Positions 7,750 through 15,185 of a stretch of 64,000 nucleotides of DNA are shown one piece after another (within the stretch, counting starts at the first letter, position 1; the number at the start of each line of letters is the position of its first letter). The DNA is taken from the NCBI RefSeq assembly GCF_030814435.1, contig NZ_JAUSUW010000001.1:186001-250000 (forward strand), given 5' to 3'. This DNA comes from Peteryoungia aggregata LMG 23059 (lineage in GTDB: Bacteria; Pseudomonadota; Alphaproteobacteria; Rhizobiales; Rhizobiaceae). Under the pieces are notes generated by a model that was not told where the DNA came from, did not search any database, and saw nothing but the letters and a program-made list of their open reading frames with translations. A program made the translations under genes and the position numbers.

Positions 7750-8703
7750 TCAGAACGGCGAATCCGGGAAGTAGTAGTTCTTCGCGTTGTCGGGCGTGAT
7801 CAGCGTCGCGTCGAGCGTATAGGTGCCGTGGACGGGAACGGCGTCGTAGATCGCAGCCGCCGTCAGCTCCATGGCCGTGCCGACCATCGACGGCGGGTAG
7901 AGAACGTTGACCGGAACCATCTTGTCGCCGTCCATGACCTTCTTGATCATGTCCTTCGAGCCGGCACCGCCGATGATGTACTGGATGTCGGTACGACCGG
8001 CCTGTTCGATGGCCTGGAGAACGCCAACGGCCATGTCGTCGTCCTGGCACCAGACGACATCGATCTTCGGATACTTGGTCAGGTAGTCCTGCATGACCTT
8101 GAAGGCATCGTCGCGGTTCCAGTTGCCGAACTGGCGATCGAGCACCTTGACGTTGGAACCCTTGATGCCTTCATCGAAGCCGTCCTGGCGCTGCTGGTCG
8201 ATCGGGATCGGCAGACCGCGAATGACAACGACTTCGGCGTCCGGCGAGTTCTTGGCGATGTATTCGCCGGCAACCTTGCCGAGCGCCGGATTGTTGCCGG
8301 CCACATAGAGGTCACGCACGCTGTTGTCGTTCGCTGACGGCGCACGATCCACGATCGTCACGAAGTGGCCCTTGTTCTTCACTTCCTTCATCGCGTTGAC
8401 CAGCGGATCCGGATCGGTCGGCAGGATGACGAGCGCATCAATGCCCTGGATTTCCAGATCCTGGATGGCATTGGCCTGGGTGGCCGGATCGGCCGAGGTC
8501 TTGACGATGACGTTGAGGCCCGGATGCTCCTTCATCAGAAGCTCGGCCACACGATTGGCGTGATAGACGACGCCAGCGGTCCAGCCATGGTCGGCAGCCG
8601 GAATGGAAACGCCGATGGTCTTCGTCTCCTGCGCTTCTGCTGCCGTGAAGATCGAGGCCAGCGCCGTCATGGCGACAGCAAGGCCCAACAGTTTCTTGTG
8701 CAT
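7750..8703 (-). CDS. Sugar ABC transporter periplasmic substrate-binding protein (RbsB type)
   Basis: A 317-aa periplasmic binding protein of the ribose/galactose-type cluster. Residues 1-24 form a signal peptide ending AAEAQ. The mature part has the type I fold with SIPAADHGWTAGV, an internal QDLEIQGIDALVILPTDPDPL and a hinge-proximal VVWCQDDDMAVGVLQA. A strong GGGAGGAAACC site precedes ATG 8703. It is third after the ATPase and permease, and a 7-bp GC hairpin at 8747-8767 lies in the 73-base gap before it. The ligand is unknown; a monosaccharide or small glycoside is likely given the GH1 enzyme, dehydrogenase and isomerase downstream. Confidence 0.94.
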   Translation of the reverse strand: MHKKLLGLAVAMTALASIFTAAEAQETKTIGVSIPAADHGWTAGVVYHANRVAELLMKEHPGLNVIVKTSADPATQANAIQDLEIQGIDALVILPTDPDPLVNAMKEVKNKGHFVTIVDRAPSANDNSVRDLYVAGNNPALGKVAGEYIAKNSPDAEVVVIRGLPIPIDQQRQDGFDEGIKGSNVKVLDRQFGNWNRDDAFKVMQDYLTKYPKIDVVWCQDDDMAVGVLQAIEQAGRTDIQYIIGGAGSKDMIKKVMDGDKMVPVNVLYPPSMVGTAMELTAAAIYDAVPVHGTYTLDATLITPDNAKNYYFPDSPF

Positions 8704-8776
8704 TGGTTTCCTCCCAAAGTGACAAAGGGTCTCTGAACTGACGGACCGGGCGCCCCTCCTGCGCCCGACCGTTTCT

Positions 8777-9799
8777 CTACGCCTTGCGCGCCAGCGACCG
8801 CTGGACGAGCATCGCGATGATGATGATCGTGCCCTGGATGGCGCCGATCAGATATTCGGAGATGAAGTTCGACAGCAGCATGATGTTGCCGACGAGTTCG
8901 AGGATGAAGGCACCGCAGATCGTGCCCCAGACGCGGCCCGCCCCGCCCTTCAGCGCCGTGCCACCGACAACGACGGCGGTGATCGCCTGCAGCTCCCAGA
9001 GAATACCCGTGGTCGCCGAGGTCGAACCGAGGCGCGGCACGTAGAGGAGCACGGCGATTGCGACGCAAAGCCCCTGGATGACGAAGGCAATGGTGCGGAC
9101 CCGGTCAACGGCGATGCCGGAATAGCGGGCAACGTCCCGGTTTGAGCCGACAGCAACCACATGGCGGCCATAGCGCGTGCGGTAGAGAATGACGGCAGCA
9201 ATCGCGGTCACCACGAGGATTACGACGATCGGCACCGGCAGACCGAGGATCGAACCGAAATAGACCGGGCGGTAGATCTCCTGCTGCACAGGGTCGCGCA
9301 GCGTGATCGCCCCGCCCTGGGAGAGCCATGTGGTCAGCCCGCGATAGATGCCCATGGTGCCGAGCGTGGCGATGAAGGGCTCGATCTTACCGACGGTGGT
9401 GATCAAGCCGTTCAAGAGCCCGCAGAGCGACCCGATGATGATGGCGAGTGCCATGGCGGACGCGATCATAAGGCCCGGATCGGCAATGGCGCCGGAATTC
9501 ATGAACAGGATCATCAGGCTGGCAACGAAGGCCACCATCGAACCAACAGACAGATCAAGATCCCCCGAGGAGATGACGAAGGTCGCACCGACGGCGATAA
9601 TGGCGATGAAGGCCGAGCGTGTCGCAACATTGGCGAGGTTGGTGAGGCCGATGAAATTCGGGTTCACCAGCGCCCCGACGATCAACAGGATCAGCAGCGC
9701 GGCAAAGGGTGCCACGGCGCGCAGATCGATATCGCGCCAGGTGCGGCGTGAACGGCCAGGGCCAGCGCCAGGGGTCGTCGTTTCAGTCTCGGCAGTCAT
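8777..9799 (-). CDS. Sugar ABC transporter permease (RbsC type)
   Basis: A 340-aa inner-membrane permease of the branched-chain amino acid/ribose permease fold with about ten hydrophobic segments. Typical landmarks are LANVATRSAFIAIIAVGATFVISSGD-like (ISSGDLDLSVGS), GLLNGLITTVGKIEPFIATLGTM and the late GGAGRVWGTICGAFILELVGN. Start 9799 (MTAETET) is preceded by GGAGGAGACGGG; the longer frame upstream is unlikely. It sits between the RbsA-like ATPase and the binding protein, completing an Rbs-type importer. Confidence 0.94.
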   Translation of the reverse strand: MTAETETTTPGAGPGRSRRTWRDIDLRAVAPFAALLILLIVGALVNPNFIGLTNLANVATRSAFIAIIAVGATFVISSGDLDLSVGSMVAFVASLMILFMNSGAIADPGLMIASAMALAIIIGSLCGLLNGLITTVGKIEPFIATLGTMGIYRGLTTWLSQGGAITLRDPVQQEIYRPVYFGSILGLPVPIVVILVVTAIAAVILYRTRYGRHVVAVGSNRDVARYSGIAVDRVRTIAFVIQGLCVAIAVLLYVPRLGSTSATTGILWELQAITAVVVGGTALKGGAGRVWGTICGAFILELVGNIMLLSNFISEYLIGAIQGTIIIIAMLVQRSLARKA

Positions 9800-9896
9800 G
9801 TCTTCCCGTCTCCTCCCGCGCGCCCTGTGTTCAAGGCCGCGCACCCTGAAGTCTTGGTTCTCAAACCCGGTCTTGCCGCCGGGCTGTGCAAATCGC

Positions 9897-11423
9897 TCAG
9901 CTCGCCATCTGCCGTTTCAGGCCGGCGGCGTAGCGCATGATCGTCTGTTCGTTGATATCCTCACCCTCGAGCAGGCCGACCATCCGGCCCTCACGCATCA
10001 CGGCAACCCGCGTGCAGAGCCCGATGACTTCAGGCATTTCCGAGGAGATGACGATGATCGAGCGCCCTTCGCGGGCGAGTGCAGCAATGAAATGATAGAT
10101 CTGCTGCTTGGTGCCGACATCGATACCGCGCGTCGGCTCGTCGATGATGATCACGTCGGGCTCAACTTCCATGATCTTGGCGAGGAGGAGCTTCTGCTGG
10201 TTACCACCGGACATGCGCCCGACCCGCACCTTCTCGTCGCGCACGCGGATGTCGAAACGCCGCTTGGCACGTGCCATGGCCTTCGCCTCGCTGCTGGGAT
10301 CGAGGTAGCCGTGGCGGACGTGATTGTCCATCGACTGCAGTGTCAGGTTCGCGGTCATGCCCTCGCCGAGCAACAACCCCTTGCCCTTGCGATCCTTGGT
10401 CATATAGGCGAGCCCGCGCCGGTTCGCCTCGCGAAAATCCTGCTGGTCGAGCACCATGCCCTTCAGCCAGACGTCGCCCGACAGCCGGGGTCTGAGACCA
10501 GCGACCGCCTCCATCAGCTCCGTGCGTCCAGAGCCGATCAGCCCGGAAAAGCCGAGCACCTCGCCGCGCTTCAGGTCGAAGCTGGCATTCTTGACGAAGC
10601 CGGTCGTCAGATCCTTGACCGACAGGACGATCTGCTCGTCGACATCGGGCTCGTGTTTGTTGGGATAAAGGCTCGACAATTCGCGGCCGACCATCAATTG
10701 GGCGATCGCCTCGCCGTCGAGCGCAGACGTCGGCGCCGTCTTCACCCACTGACCATCACGCAGCACCGTGACGCGATCGGTCAGTTCCATCACCTCATCG
10801 AGCTTATGGCTGACGAAGACGAAACTCGTGCCGCCGGCGCGCAGCTTGCGCACCTGGCCGAACAGCACTTCCGTTTCGTCACGCGAGAGGACAGCCGTCG
10901 GCTCATCCATGAAGACGATGCGCGCCTTGCGGCTGATCGCCTTGGCGATTTCGACCATCTGCTTGTCGGCGACGGCGAGCGAACTGATCAGCGCATTCTC
11001 GTCGATTTGAGAGCCCAGCTGATCCAGGACCCGCCGGGCCTCGGCGCGCATCACCTTGCGGTCGAGCATGCCGAAACGCGTGACCTCGCGGCCGAGAAAC
11101 AGGCTTTCGGTGACGGTCAGGTGGTCCGCGAGATTGAATTCCTGGTGAATGAGCACGATGCCAAGCGCTTCGGCAGCACCATTGGCCGGCAGGATCACCG
11201 GCTCGCCGTCCAGCAGGATGCGCCCGGCGGTCGCCTGCTCGAAGCCCGAGAGGATCTTCACGAGCGTCGACTTGCCCGCGCCGTTTTCGCCCATGAGCGC
11301 ATGCACCTCGCCCGGCATCACGTCGAAATCGATGCTGAACAGCACCTGCACGTCGCCAAATGATTTGGAGATACGCTCCGCCACGAGCACGGGTGTCCGC
11401 GCCTCGCCCCCAACCGATGTCAT
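9897..11423 (-). CDS. Sugar ABC transporter double ATPase (RbsA type)
   Basis: A 508-aa protein with two fused nucleotide-binding domains, energising the Rbs-type importer. The first has Walker A GENGAGKST, the family's atypical LAVADKQMVEIAKA signature and Walker B VFMDEPTAVLS. The second has the degenerate GLIGSGRTELM loop usual in RbsA/XylG, a good MSGGNQQK signature and IIIDEPTRGID. Start 11423 (MTSVGG) has GGAGGATTGC upstream; the frame extends 12 codons further without a ribosome site. It is the first gene of the catabolic operon, about 40 bases downstream of the double LacI operator, and is divergent from the LacI gene. Confidence 0.95.
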   Translation of the reverse strand: MTSVGGEARTPVLVAERISKSFGDVQVLFSIDFDVMPGEVHALMGENGAGKSTLVKILSGFEQATAGRILLDGEPVILPANGAAEALGIVLIHQEFNLADHLTVTESLFLGREVTRFGMLDRKVMRAEARRVLDQLGSQIDENALISSLAVADKQMVEIAKAISRKARIVFMDEPTAVLSRDETEVLFGQVRKLRAGGTSFVFVSHKLDEVMELTDRVTVLRDGQWVKTAPTSALDGEAIAQLMVGRELSSLYPNKHEPDVDEQIVLSVKDLTTGFVKNASFDLKRGEVLGFSGLIGSGRTELMEAVAGLRPRLSGDVWLKGMVLDQQDFREANRRGLAYMTKDRKGKGLLLGEGMTANLTLQSMDNHVRHGYLDPSSEAKAMARAKRRFDIRVRDEKVRVGRMSGGNQQKLLLAKIMEVEPDVIIIDEPTRGIDVGTKQQIYHFIAALAREGRSIIVISSEMPEVIGLCTRVAVMREGRMVGLLEGEDINEQTIMRYAAGLKRQMAS

Positions 11424-11463
11424 GCAATCCTCCCGGCGGTTCCTCCACCGCTCTGACATCCCG

Positions 11464-11498
11464 TGTAAACCTTTACATGATTGATGTAAAGGTTTACA
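11464..11498. promoter_or_regulatory. Double LacI-type operator, a perfect inverted repeat
   Basis: Two operators stand back to back: TGTAAACCTTTACA at 11464-11477 and TGTAAAGGTTTACA at 11485-11498. Each has palindromic TGTAAA/TTTACA arms around a two-base centre, and the second is the exact inverse of the first, so the whole is a 15-bp perfect inverted repeat around a five-base spacer. It lies between the divergent starts of the ATPase (11423) and the LacI gene (11600). The centres are 21 bp apart, about two helical turns, so two dimers could bind the same DNA face. Confidence 0.8.
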
Positions 11499-11599
11499 TC
11501 GTCACATCATGGGGACAATTTGCTCCCTCTCGGCTTTCGCAGTCGCAGCAGTGAATGTAAGGTCTCCAACGATTCCAGACGGATAGGGGATAAAGCCGC

Positions 11600-12619
11600 G
11601 TGCCGGATTCTGCACCAGCGACGATCGAGGACGTGGCACGCATCGCGGAAGTGTCGATCGCGACGGTGAGCCGTGCGATCCACACCCCGGACAAGGTGGC
11701 CAAATCGACCCGCCAGCGCGTCAATCAGGCGATCGCCATCACCGGCTATACGACCAATGCCATGGCGCGCTCGCTGCGCATGGGCCGGTCGAACATGATC
11801 CTGATCCTCGCCCCTGACATCGGCGACCCGAATTTTTCCTCGACCCTCATTGGCCTCGAAAACGAGGCGCGGGCCCATGGCTTTGGCGTGCTCATCGGCC
11901 ATACCCAGAACGACCCGGAGCGCGGGCTGGAATATCTAAAATTCTTGAGCTCCGGTCAGGCGACGGGCCTCGTGCTCTTCACTGGCCACGAGCCCTTCGG
12001 CCATCAGGTCGTCGGCCAGCGCCTGCCGCCGTCCGTCGCCGTCTTTGAACCCGTCTTCGGCTCGAAGATCTCCTATGTCGGCGTCGACGATGTCGCCGGC
12101 GCCCGCAAGGCCGCCGAACATCTTCTCGCCGCCGGTCACCGCTCTATCGCCTTCATCGGCGACAGCAAGACAAGGCTCGGCCACCAGCGCCGCCGCCAAG
12201 GTTTTGACATCGCGCTCGACGCCGCCCGCATTCCGCCGCAGCAGCGCTTCGTGCTGGAAGGCGAAGGCACGATCGAAAGTGGGCGGCTGGCCGTCGAACA
12301 GCTCTTCATGCGCGACACGCTGCCCACAGCCTTCATGTGCGTCAACGATGCAACCGCCGTCGGTGTGTTGAACGGCCTCAACGCCCGCGGCTACGACCTG
12401 CCGCACGACTTCTCCGTCATCGGCTTCGACGACGTGCCTCAGGCGACCTATGTGAACCCGGCGCTGACCACCATCCGCCAGCCGCGCACCGCCATCGGCC
12501 GCCAGGCGATGTCGCTGTTGATCAAGTCTCTCTCCGACCGCCCGACGGAGCGCCAGGAAATCCTGCTGATGCCGGATCTGATCGTGCGCGGATCGGTCAC
12601 GGCGCCGGTTCGCCGCTGA
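11600..12619 (+). CDS. LacI-family transcriptional regulator of the adjacent sugar operon
   Basis: A 339-aa repressor. The N-terminal helix-turn-helix is TIEDVARIAEVSIATVSRAIHTP with the hinge helix YTTNAMARSLRMGRS, followed by a periplasmic-binding-protein-like effector domain (ILILAPDIGDPNFSS, CVNDATAVGVL, VIGFDDVPQATYVNPALTTIRQP). It starts with GTG at 11600, with AGGGGA about nine bases upstream; the next in-frame ATG would remove the DNA-binding domain. Being divergent from the importer operon with paired operators between, it very likely represses that operon and itself until the imported sugar or a metabolite binds. Confidence 0.94.
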   Translation: MPDSAPATIEDVARIAEVSIATVSRAIHTPDKVAKSTRQRVNQAIAITGYTTNAMARSLRMGRSNMILILAPDIGDPNFSSTLIGLENEARAHGFGVLIGHTQNDPERGLEYLKFLSSGQATGLVLFTGHEPFGHQVVGQRLPPSVAVFEPVFGSKISYVGVDDVAGARKAAEHLLAAGHRSIAFIGDSKTRLGHQRRRQGFDIALDAARIPPQQRFVLEGEGTIESGRLAVEQLFMRDTLPTAFMCVNDATAVGVLNGLNARGYDLPHDFSVIGFDDVPQATYVNPALTTIRQPRTAIGRQAMSLLIKSLSDRPTERQEILLMPDLIVRGSVTAPVRR

Positions 12620-12658
12620 GCGGGCGGACCTCACCCGGACTTCAACCCAAATAGACAA

Positions 12659-12687
12659 AGACCCCGCCCTTTCTGAGGGCGAGGTCT
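12659..12687 (-). terminator. Terminator of the NTF2-like gene, between convergent genes
   Basis: A 12-bp stem with one mismatch (AGACCTCGCCCT read on the minus strand pairing with AGGGCGGGGTCT), five-base loop, followed by TTTGTCTATTTG. It lies in the gap between the convergent LacI gene and the NTF2-like gene and could slow transcription from both sides. Confidence 0.75.
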
Positions 12688-12718
12688 CCGGCTCCGATAT
12701 CTGGCCGATCAGCGGTGA

Positions 12719-13255
12719 TCAGCTCGGCTTGTAGGGCAGCGACGAGTGATGCAGCACGATCTTCAGCGTGCCGTCATCCATCCGCTCCATGCCGAAGGTG
12801 TATTCCACCTTCACTTCAGAGCCGTCCTTGGTGGTGAAGTAGTAATTGCCCATCGACAGCGCGCTGTCGGAATCGATCACCGTGCCTTCGTTCTCCCAGC
12901 GGACATTCGAATAGGGCGCGATGGCAAAGCCTTTGTCTTCGGCGATGCTGCCCTTCACGAAATAGGACAGCGCCTCGTCGACCGTTCCACGGAACTGGTC
13001 TTCGGCAGCCAGCGTCGGCTTGAACAAAACGGGGCTCTCGCCATAGGCGTAGAATTTCGCGATATGGGCGCTGGCCGCCGCCTTGTAGTCGCCGCCGTCG
13101 GTGAAGGTCTTGCCGATCTCCACGATCCCCTCACCCCAGGCCTTCTGCGTTGCTGTGACCTCGGCTTCCGTGATCGGCGTCTTGTCGTTGGCTTGCGCGG
13201 CACCGACTGCGATGGCGCTGACCAGTCCAAGCGACATGATGGCTGTGCGAAACAT
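12719..13255 (-). CDS. Secreted NTF2/SnoaL-like protein of unknown function
   Basis: A 178-aa protein with a signal peptide ending at AAQAN (about residue 22). The mature part resembles small NTF2-fold (SnoaL/DUF4440-like) domains: KAWGEGIVEIGKTF, HIAKFYAYGES.VLFKPT, FRGTVDEALSYF, then MGNYYFTTKDGSEVKVEYTFGMER and LHHSSLPYKP. Homologues in rhizobia are often labelled phosphoribosyl-AMP cyclohydrolase; I see no cyclohydrolase motif and regard that name as wrong. Start 13255 is preceded by GGAGATCAAGAGA. A much longer open frame running upstream across the LysR gene is not coding. It is divergent from the LysR regulator, its probable controller. Function is unknown; it should be periplasmic. 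Confidence 0.8.
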   Translation of the reverse strand: MFRTAIMSLGLVSAIAVGAAQANDKTPITEAEVTATQKAWGEGIVEIGKTFTDGGDYKAAASAHIAKFYAYGESPVLFKPTLAAEDQFRGTVDEALSYFVKGSIAEDKGFAIAPYSNVRWENEGTVIDSDSALSMGNYYFTTKDGSEVKVEYTFGMERMDDGTLKIVLHHSSLPYKPS

Positions 13256-13347
13256 TCTCTTGATCTCCCGTTTCTGCGGCGTGATTGCCGGACAGGACAG
13301 AGGTGGTGTCGACAGCTTCATAGTGCCAATTGAAATTAATCTCAGCA

Positions 13348-13368
13348 TTGATAGCCTAAGGGCATCAA
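13348..13368. promoter_or_regulatory. LysR-type operator candidate
   Basis: A 21-bp near-perfect palindrome, TTGAT at one end and ATCAA at the other with a CCTNAGG centre, only two base pairs mismatched. It is 17 bases before the LysR start codon and upstream of the divergent NTF2-like gene, as expected for an autoregulatory LysR site with the T-N11-A pattern. Confidence 0.55.
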
Positions 13369-13384
13369 TCAACGAGACCTCTTC

Positions 13385-14323
13385 ATGCGCCCCACGCTTC
13401 GCCAGTTGCAGTATTTCGTCGCGGTCGCCGAATACGGCTCCTTCGGTATCGCCGCCGAACGGCTGGCCGTCAGCCAGCCGAGCCTGTCGAAGCTTCTGGC
13501 CGGCATGGAGGACGAACTGGGCTTGATCCTTTTCGAACGCACTTCGCGCCGCGTGGCGCTGACGGCAATGGGCGCCGCCCTCCTGCCGAGGGCCCGGGCG
13601 ATCCTTCTGGAGGTCGAGGATTTTCGCGCAGCCGCACGCAGCGTTTCGGACCCCTTCGACAACAGACTGAGCATTGGAGTCCTGCCCTCGGTCGGCGCCT
13701 ATTACATGCCGCTTGCCAACAAGCGCCTGCACCTGCGTTTCCCCAACCTGCGCCTCGCCATCCATGAGGGCAGCACCGTCGAGCTCCTGCATCAATTGCG
13801 CGACGGCCATCTCGACGCCGTCATCGGCTCGACGATCGAAAGCGAACATGTCACCAGCCGGTTCCTGTTTTCCGAAACGCTCTGGATCTGTGCGGCGGAG
13901 GACGATCCGCTGTCGCAATCGAAGGAACCTGTCACGCTTGCCGATCTCGCCGGCAGGCCGCTCCTGTCGCTGCGCCCGGGTTATGCCCTGACCCGCATCG
14001 TCGAACATCTGGCCGAACTTGCCGGCACCAAGGTCAGCCGGGACTATCAGGGGTCGAGCCTGGACGCCGTTCGCCAGATGGCGGTGATCGGCGCCGGTGT
14101 CGCCGTCCTGCCTTCGCTCTATGCGCTGGCCGAAGCGATAAGGCAGCCGGATTTCGTCGTCCGCCGGCTGGATCATCCCGAGGCCCTGCACCCGGTCGCG
14201 CTCCACTGGCGCAGCGCCTCCCCCATGGCCGATGCCTTCGAGACGCTGGCCAAGGCCCTGATCGCGGTCAAGGAAGAGATCCGCGCCGCCCGCACCGACC
14301 CCTTTGCCCGGCGCGCGCCCTGA
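13385..14323 (+). CDS. LysR-family transcriptional regulator
   Basis: A 312-aa regulator. The winged helix at residues 1-60 includes LRQLQYFVAVAEYGSFGIAAERLAVSQPSLSK and LFERTSRRVALT. The effector domain starts at LSIGVLPSVGAYYMP and ends with QMAVIGAGVAVLPSLY. The arrangement is OxyR-like, but only one cysteine (WICAAED) is visible in the sensing region, so a disulfide switch of the OxyR type is not supported. It is divergent from the secreted NTF2-like gene, and the GreA/GreB-like gene follows 135 bases downstream. The inducer is unknown. Confidence 0.92.
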   Translation: MRPTLRQLQYFVAVAEYGSFGIAAERLAVSQPSLSKLLAGMEDELGLILFERTSRRVALTAMGAALLPRARAILLEVEDFRAAARSVSDPFDNRLSIGVLPSVGAYYMPLANKRLHLRFPNLRLAIHEGSTVELLHQLRDGHLDAVIGSTIESEHVTSRFLFSETLWICAAEDDPLSQSKEPVTLADLAGRPLLSLRPGYALTRIVEHLAELAGTKVSRDYQGSSLDAVRQMAVIGAGVAVLPSLYALAEAIRQPDFVVRRLDHPEALHPVALHWRSASPMADAFETLAKALIAVKEEIRAARTDPFARRAP

Positions 14324-14458
14324 AACGGGGGAACCGAAGCCCCCTCCATCGTGTTGCATGGAGCATAGCCCTTAGGCCTGTCGAGAATGACAGGAAAACC
14401 TTGGCCTTGCCGCCCCGGCTGCCTATGTAGGAAACCAAAACGACGACTGGGACAAGAC

Positions 14459-14941
14459 ATGAGTGTCGCCTTCACCAAGGAAGAGAGTTCGGAAACCGCA
14501 GCGGAGCTGCATCTGCCGGACAGACCGATTTCGCCCCATCCGAACCTGGTGACCGCAGAAGGCTTGAAGCGTCTCGAAGTCCAGGCGGAAGAGGCACGTG
14601 TCGCCTATCTGGGCGCCCAGGCGGTCGAGGATGTCAACGAGCGCCGCCGCCAGTCGGCAGTGCCGTATCGCGACCTGCGTTATCTCACCGAACGGCTGCG
14701 CACCGCCCAGGTGATCCCGGAACCGGAGAGCAATGCCGTGGTCGCCTTCGGAAGCCGGGTGACTTTCGAGCGCGATGACGGCCGCGTGCAGACCTATCGC
14801 ATCGTCGGCGAGGACGAGGCCGACCCGAAATCCGGCTCGATCTCCTTCGTCTCGCCGGTGGCCAGCCGGTTGATGGGCAGAGCCGTGGGGGATGTCGTGA
14901 CGGTGGGCGATCAGGAGCTGGAGATCACCGCGATCGGCTAA
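14459..14941 (+). CDS. GreA/GreB-family transcription elongation factor-like protein
   Basis: A 160-aa protein of the Gre family, which enters the RNA polymerase secondary channel and stimulates cleavage of backtracked transcripts, or otherwise modulates polymerase. Residues 30-85 form the predicted coiled coil (LVTAEGLKRLEVQAEEARVAY... DLRYLTERLRTAQVI). Residues 95-160 form the FKBP-like C-terminal domain: VAFGSRVTFERDDG, YRIVGEDEADPKSGSISFVSPVASRLMG and VGDVVTV. The tip segment QAVEDVNERRRQ differs from classical GreA, so this may be a paralogue rather than the housekeeping factor. The ATG at 14459 starts directly at conserved residues; an earlier in-frame ATG at 14387 is unlikely. Confidence 0.87.
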   Translation: MSVAFTKEESSETAAELHLPDRPISPHPNLVTAEGLKRLEVQAEEARVAYLGAQAVEDVNERRRQSAVPYRDLRYLTERLRTAQVIPEPESNAVVAFGSRVTFERDDGRVQTYRIVGEDEADPKSGSISFVSPVASRLMGRAVGDVVTVGDQELEITAIG

Positions 14942-14971
14942 GCGGCGTTTGCCCCCGCGCGCCCGACCGTC

Positions 14972-15111
14972 ATCCTCGGGCGCAGTCCCGAGGATCTACT
15001 GCCGCCTGCCGAAAACCCGTCTCTTCAGCCGACCGCTGGGCCCGCCCCACACTCACGAACCGTCCCCACCGCGACCACCCTTGGCAGATCCTCGGGACTT
15101 CGCCCGAGGAT
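14972..15111. repeat. Two inverted copies of a CCTCGGG hairpin repeat, family C
   Basis: ATCCTCGGG pairs with CCCGAGGAT at 14972-14995 and again at 15088-15111, each closing a six-base loop. The flanks GTCATCCTCGGG and CGAGGATCTNCTGCC face each other, so the two copies are in opposite orientation. They fill the 240-base gap between the Gre-like gene and the convergent xylA, and may act as terminators, though no T-run follows. Confidence 0.7.
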
Positions 15112-15133
15112 GACGGCGGTACAGGAATGCGAA

Positions 15134-15161
15134 AGGCCGGGACGCTTGCGCGCCCCGGCCT
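15134..15161 (-). terminator. Probable terminator of xylA
   Basis: On the minus strand a GC-rich stem (AGGCCGGGG arm with CCCGGCCT) is followed by TTTCGC. It is 25 bases past the xylA stop. The T-run is short, so termination may be incomplete. Confidence 0.6.
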
Positions 15162-15185
15162 ACAAAGACATTCAGAGCGTCAAAA

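Noticed and set aside
9348..11363. A 671-codon plus-strand open frame
   Set aside because: It is the mirror of the RbsA-like ATPase and the permease; it has no recognisable domain.
12719..13255. Phosphoribosyl-AMP cyclohydrolase, a name used for similar rhizobial proteins
   Set aside because: The protein is secreted and shows no HisI metal-binding motifs; the fold looks NTF2-like.
13385..14323. OxyR identity for the LysR regulator
   Set aside because: The general arrangement is OxyR-like, but the pair of redox cysteines is not visible.
12719..14359. A 546-codon minus-strand frame joining the NTF2-like gene to sequence opposite the LysR gene
   Set aside because: The upstream part is antisense to a clear LysR protein; the real gene starts at 13255 with a signal peptide and ribosome site.
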